Source: Streptomyces sp. man185
GTDB taxonomy: Bacteria; Actinomycetota; Actinomycetes; Streptomycetales; Streptomycetaceae
Reading direction: 5' to 3'
Assembly (NCBI GenBank): GCA_002551355.1
Contig: NTHE01000010.1
Coordinates: 62,001 to 126,000 of the forward strand
DNA length: 64,000 nucleotides
Part shown: in pieces, positions 46,725 to 56,226 of the stretch
Numbering within the stretch: the stretch's first letter is position 1
How the letters are laid out: every line of letters starts with the position of its first letter
Notes under the pieces: generated by a model
Databases searched by the model: none
The model's input: only the letters and a program-made list of their open reading frames with translations
What the model was told of the DNA's origin: nothing
Program-made: the position numbers and the translations under genes

Positions 46725-49217
46725 ATGACGCAGCGGGCACTCGATTCCTCCGGGGAGCAGACCCCCGGACCCGGCAGGCACACCCCCGGAACCTCCCGGC
46801 CGGCCATGATCGACGCGGGGGCGGAACTCGACCCCGTGCACCCGATGGAGCCACCGCCGCCGGCCCCCCGACCGGACGGTCTGAGCACCGCCGAGGTCGC
46901 CGAACGGGTCGCGCGCGGCGAGGTAAACGACGTACCCGTACGCTCCTCGCGCTCGGTCACCGAGATCGTCCGGGCCAACGTCCTCACCCGGTTCAACCTG
47001 ATCATCGGCGTGCTCTGGGTGATCATGCTGTTCGTCGCGCCGATCCAGGACAGCCTCTTCGGCTTCGTGATCGTCGCCAACACCGGCATCGGCATCATCC
47101 AGGAGTGGCGGGCCAAGAAGACCCTGGACAGCCTCGCGGTGATCGGCGAGGCGAAGCCGACCGTGCGGCGCGACGGGGTCGCCGCCGAGATCTCCACCTC
47201 CGAGATCGTCCTCGGGGACGTGATCGAGCTGGGGCCCGGCGACAAGGTGGTCGTGGACGGCGCGGTCGCCGAGGCCGACAGCCTGGAGATCGACGAGTCG
47301 CTGCTGACCGGGGAGGCCGACCCGGTGCTCAAGCGGGCGGGCGACCCGGTGATGTCGGGCAGCTTCGTCGTCGCGGGCGGCGGGGCGTTCACCGCGACCA
47401 AGGTGGGCCGCGAGGCGTACGCGGCCCAGCTGGCCGAGGAGGCGTCGCGCTTCACCCTCGTCCACTCGGAGCTGCGCAGCGGCATCAGCACGATCCTGAA
47501 GTACGTCACGTGGATGATGGTGCCGACGGCGATCGGGCTGATCATCAGCCAGCTCGTCGTGAAGGACAACAACTTCAAGGACTCCGTCGCCCGGACCGTC
47601 GGCGGCATCGTCCCGATGATCCCCGAAGGGCTGGTGCTCCTCACCTCGGTGGCCTTCGCCATCGGTGTCGTACGCCTCGGCCGCAAGCAGTGCCTGGTGC
47701 AGGAGCTGCCCGCCATCGAGGGGCTCGCCCGGGTCGACGTGGTCTGCCTGGACAAGACGGGCACGCTGACCGAGGGCGGCATGGACGTCACGGAGGTCCG
47801 GCCGCTGAACGGGGGCGACCAGGCCCACGTCCAGCAGGTGCTGCGGACGTTCGGCGCGTCGGACCCCCGGCCCAACGCCAGCCTCCAGGCCATCATCGAC
47901 GCGTACCCGCAGGAGGACGAAGCCGCCTGGACGGTCACCGACGCGATGCCGTTCTCCTCCGCCCGCAAGTACAGCGGCGCGGCGTTCGCCGAGGCCGACG
48001 GGACGGCCTCCGCCTGGCTGCTCGGCGCGCCCGACGTCCTGCTGCCCGAGGGCGACGCGACCCTCACCGAGATCGAGCAGCTCAACCAGCAGGGCCTGCG
48101 CGTGCTGCTGCTGGCCCGTGTGCGGGGCGACGACCTGGACGCGCCCGGCGCGGCCGCCGGAGCCGCCCCCACCGCCCTGGTCGTCCTGGAGCAGCGGCTG
48201 CGGCCGGACGCGGGCGACACGCTCGCCTACTTCGCCGACCAGAACGTGGCCACCAAGGTCATCTCCGGCGACAACGCGGTCTCGGTCGGCGCGGTCGCCG
48301 GGAAGCTGGGCCTCGCGGGCGCCGAGAACACCCTGGACGCCCGCCGGCTGCCCAGCGACCCGGACGAGATGGCCACGGCCATGGAGCAGAACGCGGTGTT
48401 CGGCCGGGTCACCCCGCAGCAGAAGCGGGACATGGTGGCCGCCCTCCAGTCGCGCGGCCACACGGTCGCGATGACCGGCGACGGCGTCAACGACGTCCTC
48501 GCCCTCAAGGACGCCGACATCGGCGTCTCGATGGGCTCGGGCTCCGAGGCCACCCGTGCGGTGGCGCAGATCGTGCTGCTGAACAACAGCTTCGCGACGC
48601 TGCCGTCCGTCGTCGCAGAGGGCCGCCGGGTGATCGGCAACATCACCCGGGTCGCGACGCTCTTCCTGACCAAGACGGTCTACTCGGTGCTGCTGGCGAT
48701 CCTCGTGGTCTGCACCCAGGTGGAGTACCCGTTCCTGCCGAGGCACCTGACGCTGCTGGCCACGCTGACCATCGGCGTCCCCGCGTTCTTCCTGGCGCTC
48801 GCGCCCAACAAGGAGCGGGCCCAGCCCCACTTCGTACGCCGGGTCATGCGGTACGCGATCCCCTCGGGCGTCATCGCGGCGGCGGCCACCTTCACCACGT
48901 ACCTGGCGGCACGCCACCACTACAGCGGCGAGGGCGCGCTGGCGGCCGAGACGAGCGCGGCGACGCTGACGCTGTTCCTGGTCGCGATGTGGGTCCTGGC
49001 GATCATCGCCCGCCCGTACACCTGGTGGCGCATCGGCCTGGTGGCGGCGATGGGGCTCGGCTTCCTGATCGTGCTCGTGGTGCCGTGGCTCCAGGACTTC
49101 TTCGCGCTGAAGCTGGTCGGCACGACGATGCCGTGGACGGCGGTGGGCATCGCGGTGGCGGCGTCCGCCCTGCTGGAGTTCGTCTGGCGCTGGGTGGGGC
49201 GGCGCTTCGGGGCGTGA
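46725..49217 (+). CDS. P-type cation-transporting ATPase (CtpE-like)
   Basis: The 830-residue pump has the P-type domains in order: actuator with LLTGEAD, phosphorylation motif DKTGTLT (Asp343), ATP-binding part, and GDGVNDVLALKDADIG hinge. The membrane motif around VPMIPEGLVLLTSVAFAIGV includes PEGL, seen in CtpE-type calcium pumps of actinobacteria. The N-terminal 60 residues are Pro-rich and lack a heavy-metal domain. A Ca2+ or other divalent cation export role fits, but the ion is inference. A perfect hairpin terminates the gene. Confidence 0.92.
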   Translation: MTQRALDSSGEQTPGPGRHTPGTSRPAMIDAGAELDPVHPMEPPPPAPRPDGLSTAEVAERVARGEVNDVPVRSSRSVTEIVRANVLTRFNLIIGVLWVIMLFVAPIQDSLFGFVIVANTGIGIIQEWRAKKTLDSLAVIGEAKPTVRRDGVAAEISTSEIVLGDVIELGPGDKVVVDGAVAEADSLEIDESLLTGEADPVLKRAGDPVMSGSFVVAGGGAFTATKVGREAYAAQLAEEASRFTLVHSELRSGISTILKYVTWMMVPTAIGLIISQLVVKDNNFKDSVARTVGGIVPMIPEGLVLLTSVAFAIGVVRLGRKQCLVQELPAIEGLARVDVVCLDKTGTLTEGGMDVTEVRPLNGGDQAHVQQVLRTFGASDPRPNASLQAIIDAYPQEDEAAWTVTDAMPFSSARKYSGAAFAEADGTASAWLLGAPDVLLPEGDATLTEIEQLNQQGLRVLLLARVRGDDLDAPGAAAGAAPTALVVLEQRLRPDAGDTLAYFADQNVATKVISGDNAVSVGAVAGKLGLAGAENTLDARRLPSDPDEMATAMEQNAVFGRVTPQQKRDMVAALQSRGHTVAMTGDGVNDVLALKDADIGVSMGSGSEATRAVAQIVLLNNSFATLPSVVAEGRRVIGNITRVATLFLTKTVYSVLLAILVVCTQVEYPFLPRHLTLLATLTIGVPAFFLALAPNKERAQPHFVRRVMRYAIPSGVIAAAATFTTYLAARHHYSGEGALAAETSAATLTLFLVAMWVLAIIARPYTWWRIGLVAAMGLGFLIVLVVPWLQDFFALKLVGTTMPWTAVGIAVAASALLEFVWRWVGRRFGA

Positions 49218-49221
49218 GGGG

Positions 49222-49269
49222 ACGCGGAAGCCCCCGGGAGGATCACCGTCCTCCCGGGGGCTTCCGCGT
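49222..49269. terminator. Perfect 21-bp bidirectional terminator
   Basis: Arms 49222-49242 (starting ACGCGGAAGCCC) and 49249-49269 (ending GGGCTTCCGCGT) pair with no mismatch around TCACCG. It lies between the ATPase and the convergent secreted protein gene and can serve both. Confidence 0.88.
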
Positions 49270-49277
49270 ACCGGGTG

Positions 49278-50156
49278 TTACTTCACGTCGACGAAGTCAC
49301 CGCCGGCCGAGACGGCCGGGGTGGTGGACGTACCGGCGAAGCTGTAGCGCCAGTGGCCGTCGGCCGAGGCCTTGACGGTGGTCTTCAGGGTGCCGGTGGA
49401 GCTGGTCTTGATGGTCTTCACCGTCGTGTAGCTCTTGGCCCCCTTCTTCTTGAACTGGAGCTTCACGGGCTGGCCGGTGTAGCCCTTGTACGTGAGGGTG
49501 TCCCAGTTGGCGCGCGTGAGCTTGCCGGTCACGGTGAGGGTCTTGCCCTTCTTCACCGGCTCCGGGGAGGCGTTCACGGTCAGCTTGGAGAACCGCTGGA
49601 CGCGGGACTTGGCCTGGAAGTCGTTCCAGACGAAGTCCTCCTTGCCGCGGCTGCCCGCGAGCGCTCCGGCGGCGACGTTCCAGGTGCCGGCGAGGCTGCT
49701 CGTGTAGAGGTCGTCGGACCGCGGGTCGACCGTGATCGAGACGGTGCACGTGGAGGTGGTCGGGTCGGCCGAGACCTTGCAGCTGCCGACCTGCTGGGTG
49801 GGAGCGAGAAGGCCGTCGACCTCGTCGATGTGACCGTGCCACAGGTAGGCGAACGCGTCGTCGATGCCGGACGGCGACGAGGCCGTGATCGCGACGGTGA
49901 ACTTCTGCTTGGACTTCGTGCCCACCACGATGTCCTTGCCGCCGTTGACGACGACCTTCTTGATGACGGGCACTTCCGCGGTACGGCCGGTGCGGGTCTT
50001 GGCGGTGGGCGCGCCGGACTCGGCGGCGAAGACATCGGCGCCGGACGGCAGGCTCAGGCCCGCGTCGGGCCTCTCGTCGGCCTGAACGGCCGGTACGGCA
50101 AGAGCGGAAAGGGCCAGGGCGCCGGAAACGGCGGCCACGGTGGCACGGATACGCAT
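49278..50156 (-). CDS. Secreted beta-rich protein, paralog 1
   Basis: The 292-residue protein has a signal peptide (MRIRATVAAVSGALALSALA, cleavage near VQA) and two Ig-like or similar beta domains. It matches Streptomyces secreted proteins that I recall as DUF5707. The last 100 residues (SPEPVKKGKTLTVTGKLTRA to AGGDFVDVK) are almost identical to those of the upstream gene at 50347, at protein and DNA level. Stop codon is TAA, rare here. A hairpin between the two genes lies 62 bases upstream of this start. Function unknown. Confidence 0.85.
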   Translation of the reverse strand: MRIRATVAAVSGALALSALAVPAVQADERPDAGLSLPSGADVFAAESGAPTAKTRTGRTAEVPVIKKVVVNGGKDIVVGTKSKQKFTVAITASSPSGIDDAFAYLWHGHIDEVDGLLAPTQQVGSCKVSADPTTSTCTVSITVDPRSDDLYTSSLAGTWNVAAGALAGSRGKEDFVWNDFQAKSRVQRFSKLTVNASPEPVKKGKTLTVTGKLTRANWDTLTYKGYTGQPVKLQFKKKGAKSYTTVKTIKTSSTGTLKTTVKASADGHWRYSFAGTSTTPAVSAGGDFVDVK

Positions 50157-50217
50157 GTGTCCCCAAGTGGAGAAGGGGCCCCGGGGCGCGCTTGCGTCGT
50201 CGGCCCGGCGGGACCCG

Positions 50218-50254
50218 TCTGTTCCTGTGAGCCTGTTTGGCTCACAGGAACAGA
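50218..50254 (-). terminator. Perfect 16-bp hairpin between the secreted paralogs
   Basis: Arms TCTGTTCCTGTGAGCC (50218-50233) and GGCTCACAGGAACAGA (50239-50254) flank a TGTTT loop. It lies 93 bases past the stop of the gene at 50347 and 62 bases before the start of the gene at 49278. It could terminate the first transcript or sit in the second transcript's 5' leader. Confidence 0.75.
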
Positions 50255-50346
50255 CATGCGAATCGCTCAGACGGTTGTACGGTCTGTGACTTTTTCGTGA
50301 AGACCCGCGAGGTGGCCGCGCGACCGCTGCTTCAGGTCGAGGACCG

Positions 50347-51096
50347 CTACTTCACGTCGAGGTAGTCGCCGCCGGCCGAGACGGCCGGGGTGGTGGACGT
50401 ACCGGCGAAGCTGTAGCGCCAGTGGCCGTCGGCCGAGGCCTTGACGGTGGTCTTCAGGGCGCCGGTGGAGCTGCTCTTGATGGTCTTCACCGTCGTGTAG
50501 CTCTTCGCGCCCTTCTTCTTGAACTGGAGCTTCACCGACTGGTTGGCGTAGCCGTGGTACTTGAACGTGTCCCAGTTGGCGCGGGTCAGCTTGCCCGTGA
50601 CGGTGATGGCCTTGCCCTTCTTCACCGGCTCCGGCGACGCGTTCACCGTGATCTTGGACGCGCGCTGGAACTTGAACGACTTGGCCTTCTCGGTCCAGAC
50701 GAAGTCCCCGTCCCAGGCGTCCACCCACGCGTCGACGTACCAGGTCCCGGCGGTGTCGTTGCTGTAGAGGAGGTCGACCTTCGGGTCGACGACGAACTTC
50801 GCCGTGCAGGTGCTGCCCGAGCACCGGGTGTCGCTCGTCGACAGGTATCCGAGGCCGGGCCCACGGAGATTGATGTCGGCTGCCTCGATGCCCGAGTCGT
50901 CCGTGGCCTTGACGGTGACGGAGAACTTCTTCACGGCCGAGGTGCCGACGATCACGTTCTCGCCGCCGTTGACCGTCACCTTGGTGATGGCGATGTCCCC
51001 GTAGCGGCCGTCGGCCTGGGCGGAGGGCACGGCGACGGCGGACAGGGCCAGGGCGCCGACGACAGCGGCCGTCGCGGCGGTGGTGCGTATGCGCAT
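50347..51096 (-). CDS. Secreted beta-rich protein, paralog 2
   Basis: The 249-residue protein has a signal peptide (MRIRTTAATAAVVGALALSA, cleavage near AQA) and the same C-terminal region as the gene at 49278, while its middle part (about residues 35-130) has clearly diverged. This suggests an old tandem duplication with later homogenisation of the 3' part. It also resembles the family I recall as DUF5707. The ATG at 51096 follows GGGGAACAC. The function is unknown. Confidence 0.85.
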   Translation of the reverse strand: MRIRTTAATAAVVGALALSAVAVPSAQADGRYGDIAITKVTVNGGENVIVGTSAVKKFSVTVKATDDSGIEAADINLRGPGLGYLSTSDTRCSGSTCTAKFVVDPKVDLLYSNDTAGTWYVDAWVDAWDGDFVWTEKAKSFKFQRASKITVNASPEPVKKGKAITVTGKLTRANWDTFKYHGYANQSVKLQFKKKGAKSYTTVKTIKSSSTGALKTTVKASADGHWRYSFAGTSTTPAVSAGGDYLDVK

Positions 51097-51250
51097 GTGT
51101 TCCCCGAGGAGTACGGGACCGGTCCACGTACTCAACGAGCCGGGCCGGTCCGCCGATTGGCGATCCGACAGAACAGACTCGTGACCGATGTGAAGGGTTG
51201 CACACACTTGCGGAGGAATGATGGAGGCTCATCCGTTCCCCCGTGCCTCC

Positions 51251-54200
51251 TCAGTCGAACCAGCGGTCCCGCGCCAGCTCATCCGTACGCGACGGGTCCT
51301 CCAGCAGGGCCGCGACCTCGAAGCGGCGGGGCCACTGCCCGGCCGCCCACGCCAGCCCCGCCGCGACGCCCTCCAGGGTCGAGGCGTGCACGGTCCCGTC
51401 CGGGGTGCGGCGCCAGTCCAGTTCGACGCCGCCCGCCCGCAGTTCGGGGTACTCGATGTACGTGTCAGGGGTGGCGGCACCGAGCAGCGTGCGCACCGCC
51501 TCCGATACGCGGTGCTCCTCGCCCGCGCTGGTGACGTCCGCCTCGATCGCCTCGCCCAGGCGTCGCACCTGGAGGAGATCAGCCAACTCGGCGGCCCGCG
51601 AAGGGGCCACGGGGAGCAGCGGCAGGCCCGCCGTCAGCGGCAGCACGTCCGGGGCGTCCGCGATCACGGCGTCCGCCGCGTCGACCACCGCCACCTCCCC
51701 GTCGACCACCGCCCGCAGCTCGTCCGGCAACGTCACCTGGTCCGGGTCGAGTTCGGCGAGGGCCGTGTAGAGCGCGTGCAGCTGTACGGGGGTGACGGGG
51801 CGGTCCTCGTCGGCGAGCCGGCCCAGCAGCTCGGCCGCACCGCCCGGCTCGTCCAGGAGCGCGGCGACCGAGGTCCGCACCCCGAGGGCCCGCAGCACCT
51901 CGGCGTCGTCGAAGCCGGTCGCGTCCACCGCGTCGTACAGCCCGGCCAGGCGCGGGTCACCACCGGCCGCGCGCAGTCCGGCGGGACGGCGGCCGTCCAG
52001 TACGGGGTGGTCGCGCAGCCACCAGGCGGTGTACGGGCGCACGGACTGCGTCGTACCGTCCGGGAGCAGCACCCGCACCGGCTGCGTCAGCGCATCGCGC
52101 AACGGCGGCTGCGCCAGCAGCGCGAGCGCCTGCGGCCAGGCGTCGTCGTCCACCAGGTCCAGATCCCGTACGGCGACGATCTCGGTGGCGACCGGCGGCA
52201 CGGGGGTCTCGGGCAGCTGGTCGAGCAGGTCCTCGCACCACACGTCCACGGCATCCAGCAGCCCGGCGTCGTCGGGCTCGGCGAAGTCGCTGTCGCGGGG
52301 CTCCAGTTCGTCCGGGTCCAGGACGACATCAGTGGCCCGGACGAGGGCGAAGGTGGCGAGCACCCCGCAGGCGGTGAGCGGCCCCTCGCCCCAGCGCTCG
52401 GCCAACTCCTGATCGACGAGGGCGAGTTCCCCCTCGCGCATGATCTGCGCGAACGCGCTTCCGGGAAGGACCAGCTCACCGGCGGGGGCGAGCTCACCCT
52501 CCTCGTCGGGGAGGGCGAGCGCACCGAGCCACGGCTCGTCGCCGGGGGCAAGCTCGGCGTCGCGCACGAGGGTGAGGACCGTCTCGGCCAGCTCGTCGCC
52601 GTCGAGTGCGTCCTCGTCCCAGATCTCTCCGGCGTCCAGCGATCCGGCGACGGCGGCGCGTACTTGAGGGGTCGTCAGCACGGCACGGGGCGTGGCGGGC
52701 AGGGCCCCGAGCTTCTCCAGCAGCGGGTGTGCGGCGTCCGGGTGGGCGACCTTCAGCCCGAGCCGGGAGAGGCGGGCGAGGACGGGACCGGTCAGCGCGT
52801 CCGGAAGGGGCAGCAGGATCTGGCGCGGCCCGATCGTGGTGCGCGGCGGGCGGCCCGCCCGCTCGTCCTCCGGGTCGCCCGCGAGCGGGACCGGGAGACC
52901 GGTGAGCCGGTCGGGGTCGATGCCCGCGAGGCTGTCGTAGAGCCGGTGCCACCAGGCGGGGTCGCGCTGCAGACCGGCCAGGCGGTCGATGGCCTCGGTG
53001 AGGGGGACCCGAGCGACGCCGAGCGTGCGCAGCTCGGGGCGGCGCTCAAGGCCGGCGGGCAGCAGACAGGGCAGCACCTCGGCCAGCACCGTCACGGTCT
53101 CGGCCCCGACGCCCTCGACGACCTCGGCCTCGACGGGCCGCAGGGCGCAGGTGCCGGGGGCGTTCTGCGTACGGTCCCGGTCCCAGTCGTCCGCCCAGCC
53201 CTGCTCCGCCTCCGGGTCGCGGGGCGCTGCTGGCTCCAGAAACGCGACCCGGGGCAGCCGGGAGAGGATCGCACCACGCAGGGCGCCGTCGAGCGCGCCC
53301 TTGCCGAGCCGGCCCGGCACCAGGTCGATGGTCCCGGTCGACACGGGTCGCCAGTCGCCCAGCAGCTCCGCGTAGGCGTCGGCCGCCCGCTCCACCAGGA
53401 AGTCGGTCAGCGGCCCCGGCGCCGGGTGCCTGCGGGCGGTGTCCAGCGGGAGCGAGGCGATGAGCAGGGCGGGGACGCCGAGAGGCTCGTCGGTGGGGGT
53501 CGGGGCGTGCACGACCGATGCCGTACGGGGGTGGAGCGGCGCCCCGGACTCATCGACCGGGACCGCCCAGGTCACCGACCAGTGCGGGCGCAGCCGCTCC
53601 TCGACCGGCCGGTCGGCGAGCAGGGCGGGCTCGACGGGCCCGCCGTGGGACACGGTGCGCCAGCGGCCCGGACCGTGCGCCGAGTCGTCGATGTGCGTGT
53701 ACGGGCCGTGCACCGAGCGGCTCAGGGTCCGCGTCCCGTCCGGGGTCTCGATGACGACCTCGTCCAGGCCCGGCAGGGTGAGCAGCAGGGCGTCGTCCAC
53801 GGCGGCCAGCAGCCGGGCCACCAGGTCCTCGGCGGTGCCGTCGCGCAGCGGCAGCACGACGACGGTGCCGTACCCCTCGGGCGCGGAGCCCTCGGCGGGC
53901 AGCGGCAGGCGCAGCAGCGGTACGTGTCCGTCACGGCGGCGCAGCTCGTCCCCGAGGCCGGGGGAGCCGACGGCCGCCTGGCGGGCCATCTCGCGGGCCT
54001 CGGCCAGCGACCAGCGCACCCCGCCGTGCCGGCCAAGCACCGCGGGTTCGTCGCTGACCGCGAGGACGGCGGCGAACCCGACGCCGAAGCGGCCCACCGC
54101 GGACTCGTGGCCCTCCCGCTTGGCGGAGGCCCGCAGGGTGCTCAGGGACTCCACGCCGGTGGCGTCGAGCGGCGCGCCGGTGTTCGCGGCGGCCAGCACG

Positions 54201-54463
54201 CAGCGGGCGTCCGGGTCGCCGGGGGCGGCGGGGTGCAGGGTGAGACGGAGCTTGCCAGGGACGCCGGCGCGGGCGGCGGCGTCGGCGGCGTTCTGGGCCA
54301 GCTCGACGACGAGGCGGTCGCGGTAGCCGCCGAGCGCGAGGTCCTCCTCGGCATTGGCGTCCTCCCGGAATCGGGCGGGCCCGGCGCCCCACGCGTCGAG
54401 CACGCCGCGCCTCAGCCGTGCCGTCCCGAACGGATCGGCCCCCTCGGTCGCCTTGATGCTCAC
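51251..54463 (-). CDS. Large sacsin-like ATPase domain protein
   Basis: The 1070-residue protein has an N-terminal GHKL (Hsp90/sacsin-type) ATPase domain. RLVVELAQNAADAAARAGVP gives the ATP-binding Asn region, and GRFGVGFAAVLAVSDEPAV the glycine lid. The rest (about 300-1070) is acidic, Leu-rich and without recognised domains. Related Streptomyces proteins are annotated as sacsin N-terminal ATPase-like or Hsp90-like chaperones. A protein-quality role is plausible but unproven. The GTG at 54463 follows GGAG; an upstream frame to 54607 adds a low-complexity leader. It is in the same direction as DUF3027, 357 bases away. Confidence 0.88.
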   Translation of the reverse strand: MSIKATEGADPFGTARLRRGVLDAWGAGPARFREDANAEEDLALGGYRDRLVVELAQNAADAAARAGVPGKLRLTLHPAAPGDPDARCVLAAANTGAPLDATGVESLSTLRASAKREGHESAVGRFGVGFAAVLAVSDEPAVLGRHGGVRWSLAEAREMARQAAVGSPGLGDELRRRDGHVPLLRLPLPAEGSAPEGYGTVVVLPLRDGTAEDLVARLLAAVDDALLLTLPGLDEVVIETPDGTRTLSRSVHGPYTHIDDSAHGPGRWRTVSHGGPVEPALLADRPVEERLRPHWSVTWAVPVDESGAPLHPRTASVVHAPTPTDEPLGVPALLIASLPLDTARRHPAPGPLTDFLVERAADAYAELLGDWRPVSTGTIDLVPGRLGKGALDGALRGAILSRLPRVAFLEPAAPRDPEAEQGWADDWDRDRTQNAPGTCALRPVEAEVVEGVGAETVTVLAEVLPCLLPAGLERRPELRTLGVARVPLTEAIDRLAGLQRDPAWWHRLYDSLAGIDPDRLTGLPVPLAGDPEDERAGRPPRTTIGPRQILLPLPDALTGPVLARLSRLGLKVAHPDAAHPLLEKLGALPATPRAVLTTPQVRAAVAGSLDAGEIWDEDALDGDELAETVLTLVRDAELAPGDEPWLGALALPDEEGELAPAGELVLPGSAFAQIMREGELALVDQELAERWGEGPLTACGVLATFALVRATDVVLDPDELEPRDSDFAEPDDAGLLDAVDVWCEDLLDQLPETPVPPVATEIVAVRDLDLVDDDAWPQALALLAQPPLRDALTQPVRVLLPDGTTQSVRPYTAWWLRDHPVLDGRRPAGLRAAGGDPRLAGLYDAVDATGFDDAEVLRALGVRTSVAALLDEPGGAAELLGRLADEDRPVTPVQLHALYTALAELDPDQVTLPDELRAVVDGEVAVVDAADAVIADAPDVLPLTAGLPLLPVAPSRAAELADLLQVRRLGEAIEADVTSAGEEHRVSEAVRTLLGAATPDTYIEYPELRAGGVELDWRRTPDGTVHASTLEGVAAGLAWAAGQWPRRFEVAALLEDPSRTDELARDRWFD

Positions 54464-54820
54464 GCTGTCGACTCCGTCCGCCGTGGTGTGGGTGGCGTGC
54501 CTGTGCCTGCCGCCCAGTGTGCGCCCGAAGGTACCGCGCGCGCGGCGCGCGCCCCCAACCCTGGGGACGCCCAGGGCCCCTCCCGCCCGATCCGGCGTCC
54601 CCTTCAAGCCCGTCCGGCGCTCGAGGACGCAACCGTCGACCTGGTGCCGCGCGCCACCACAGGACCCTCACACCAGGCACCTGCTCCAGTCCCCCCCCCC
54701 CACCCGGGGACAAGGGTTCCGTCCTCAAACGCCGGACAGGCCGGCATGGTGCCGGACGGGCTGGGCAAGGCTCCGCGATTCCCGGGCACCGAAGCCCGGG
54801 CCCCTCAGCGGGCGGGAGCG
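54464..54820. other. Intergenic region with inverted repeat pair and C11 run
   Basis: The 357-base region has GTCCGGCGCTCGAGGAC (54612-54628) and the inverted near-copy GTCCTCAAACGCCGGAC (54721-54737), a pairing I know as a common Streptomyces intergenic repeat. It also holds a run of eleven C (54691-54701). No gene is supported. It may include the sacsin-like gene promoter and the 3' end of the DUF3027 transcript. Confidence 0.6.
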
Positions 54821-55753
54821 TCAGGAGTGGCCCAGGTCCTCCGACGCACCGTCCGCCTCGGCCGGCACGGAGCCCTCGCCCCGCTCCGCCCGCAGCGAAT
54901 ACGCGTCCACCCGCATCGTGTCCAGCGCATGCGGCGCCGGCTTCGGCGGCGTCGGCATCACGGCGGCCTCCGAGTGCCCACCGCACCCGTACGCCAGCGA
55001 CACCACATGGCCGTCCGCCGGGCCGAACTCGTTCGCGCACACCCCGAAGGCCTGCTTCAGCGAGCCCGCCATCGGGATCAGGAACGCGCAGCTGACGCAC
55101 GTCGCCGGGGCCGCCTGGGCCATCGGAGTCTTCGGGCCGAACGCCTCGTCCCACCGGTCGGCCGCCGCGTACAGCCCGTACCGGGACAGCACCCGCGCCC
55201 GGCGCGTTCCCAGCTCGTCCGCGACCGCGGCGATGGACCCGCGGCTGGTGGCGGCCACCGGCCGGTCCGTCAGCTCGGCGTCCTCGGAGTCGACCAGCTC
55301 CGCCAGCTCGTCGGAGACCACGGAGTTCGGCGGCGGCTCGTCCTCGCCACTCCAGCCGGGCTCCAGGCGCAGGTCCTCCGCCTCGGTGGGCAGCAGGTCG
55401 CCCGGACCCATGTCGCCGGGGCGCAGCCGCTCGCTCCACGGCACCCACTCCGGCGCCAGGAGCGCGTCCGTCCCCGGCAGCAGCACCGTCTCGTCCAGGG
55501 TGACGTTCTTCGCGCGGGAGGCCCGCGCCACCGTCACCGCCCAGCGCCAGCCCCGGTAGCCGGGCTCCTTCGCCTCGAAGTAGTGCGTGACGACCCGGTC
55601 CCCCTCGGAGACCACGCCGACATGCTCACCGACCACACCGGGCGCGGCGGCCTCCTCGGCGGCCGCGCGCGCGAGGTCCACCGCCTCGGCGCACAGGCGG
55701 TCGGGAACGGGGGTACGGGCCGTACGGCTTCGCGTCGTCGTCGCAGCACTCAC
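54821..55753 (-). CDS. DUF3027 protein
   Basis: The 310-residue protein matches DUF3027: EAVDLARAAAEEAAAPGVVG, GDRVVTHYFEAKEPGYRGWR, LAPEWVPWSERLRPGDMGPG, and a Cys-rich segment CVSCAFLIP with CANEF and YGCGGHSE. The cysteines suggest a metal-binding site. Function is unknown but the family is conserved near the cold-shock and menaquinone genes of Streptomyces. The GTG at 55753 follows GAGAGAAG. Confidence 0.9.
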   Translation of the reverse strand: MSAATTTRSRTARTPVPDRLCAEAVDLARAAAEEAAAPGVVGEHVGVVSEGDRVVTHYFEAKEPGYRGWRWAVTVARASRAKNVTLDETVLLPGTDALLAPEWVPWSERLRPGDMGPGDLLPTEAEDLRLEPGWSGEDEPPPNSVVSDELAELVDSEDAELTDRPVAATSRGSIAAVADELGTRRARVLSRYGLYAAADRWDEAFGPKTPMAQAAPATCVSCAFLIPMAGSLKQAFGVCANEFGPADGHVVSLAYGCGGHSEAAVMPTPPKPAPHALDTMRVDAYSLRAERGEGSVPAEADGASEDLGHS

Positions 55754-56226
55754 AGGTCTTCGCTTCTCTCCATACGCCAGTCTCACGAGCGCGCCAGCTG
55801 CTGCACGATTGCCGTTTCGGCCAGACAAGTGCGGGCGGAGCGGACCTGGGGGCCGCGTCGACGTCCACACCCGTTGTGCCTGCCTCGGGCGCGCCTTCTG
55901 CCATCCATTCTGCGGGATCGCCGAGAGGCGCGCGGCCAAGAACAACCGCCGGTGGCGCGTTACGCACGCTACCCTCTCCGCCGCTCTGCGCCCACCTGCC
56001 CGTCCCAAACGTGCCGTATCCGTTCCCGACGGGTTCCCGCCGACACCGGTGACGGCATGTCGCCGGGCACTGCCACGGACAGCGCAGGACACCTCCACGG
56101 ACGACGCCGGGCGCCTCCGCGGACGGCGCGACGCCGCTCGCCCGACAGGGCGTCACCCACGGCGTCCCACGCGAGTCCGCGGCCGATCACCGTTCATACC
56201 GGCCAGGGTTGGGGCACTATGACGGG
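55754..56226. other. Intergenic region between divergent DUF3027 and MFS genes
   Basis: The 473-base gap has no supported gene. At about 56040-56150 there are imperfect repeats built on CCTCCACGGACGACGCCGGG and CCTCCGCGGACGGCGC. The start of the MFS gene at 56227 follows CACTATGACGGG, which could be a -10 element with little or no leader. Both promoters must lie here. Confidence 0.5.

Noticed and set aside
46464..48920. An 818-residue minus-strand frame opposite the P-type ATPase
   Set aside because: No recognisable domains; the plus strand has DKTGTLT and the other P-type motifs.
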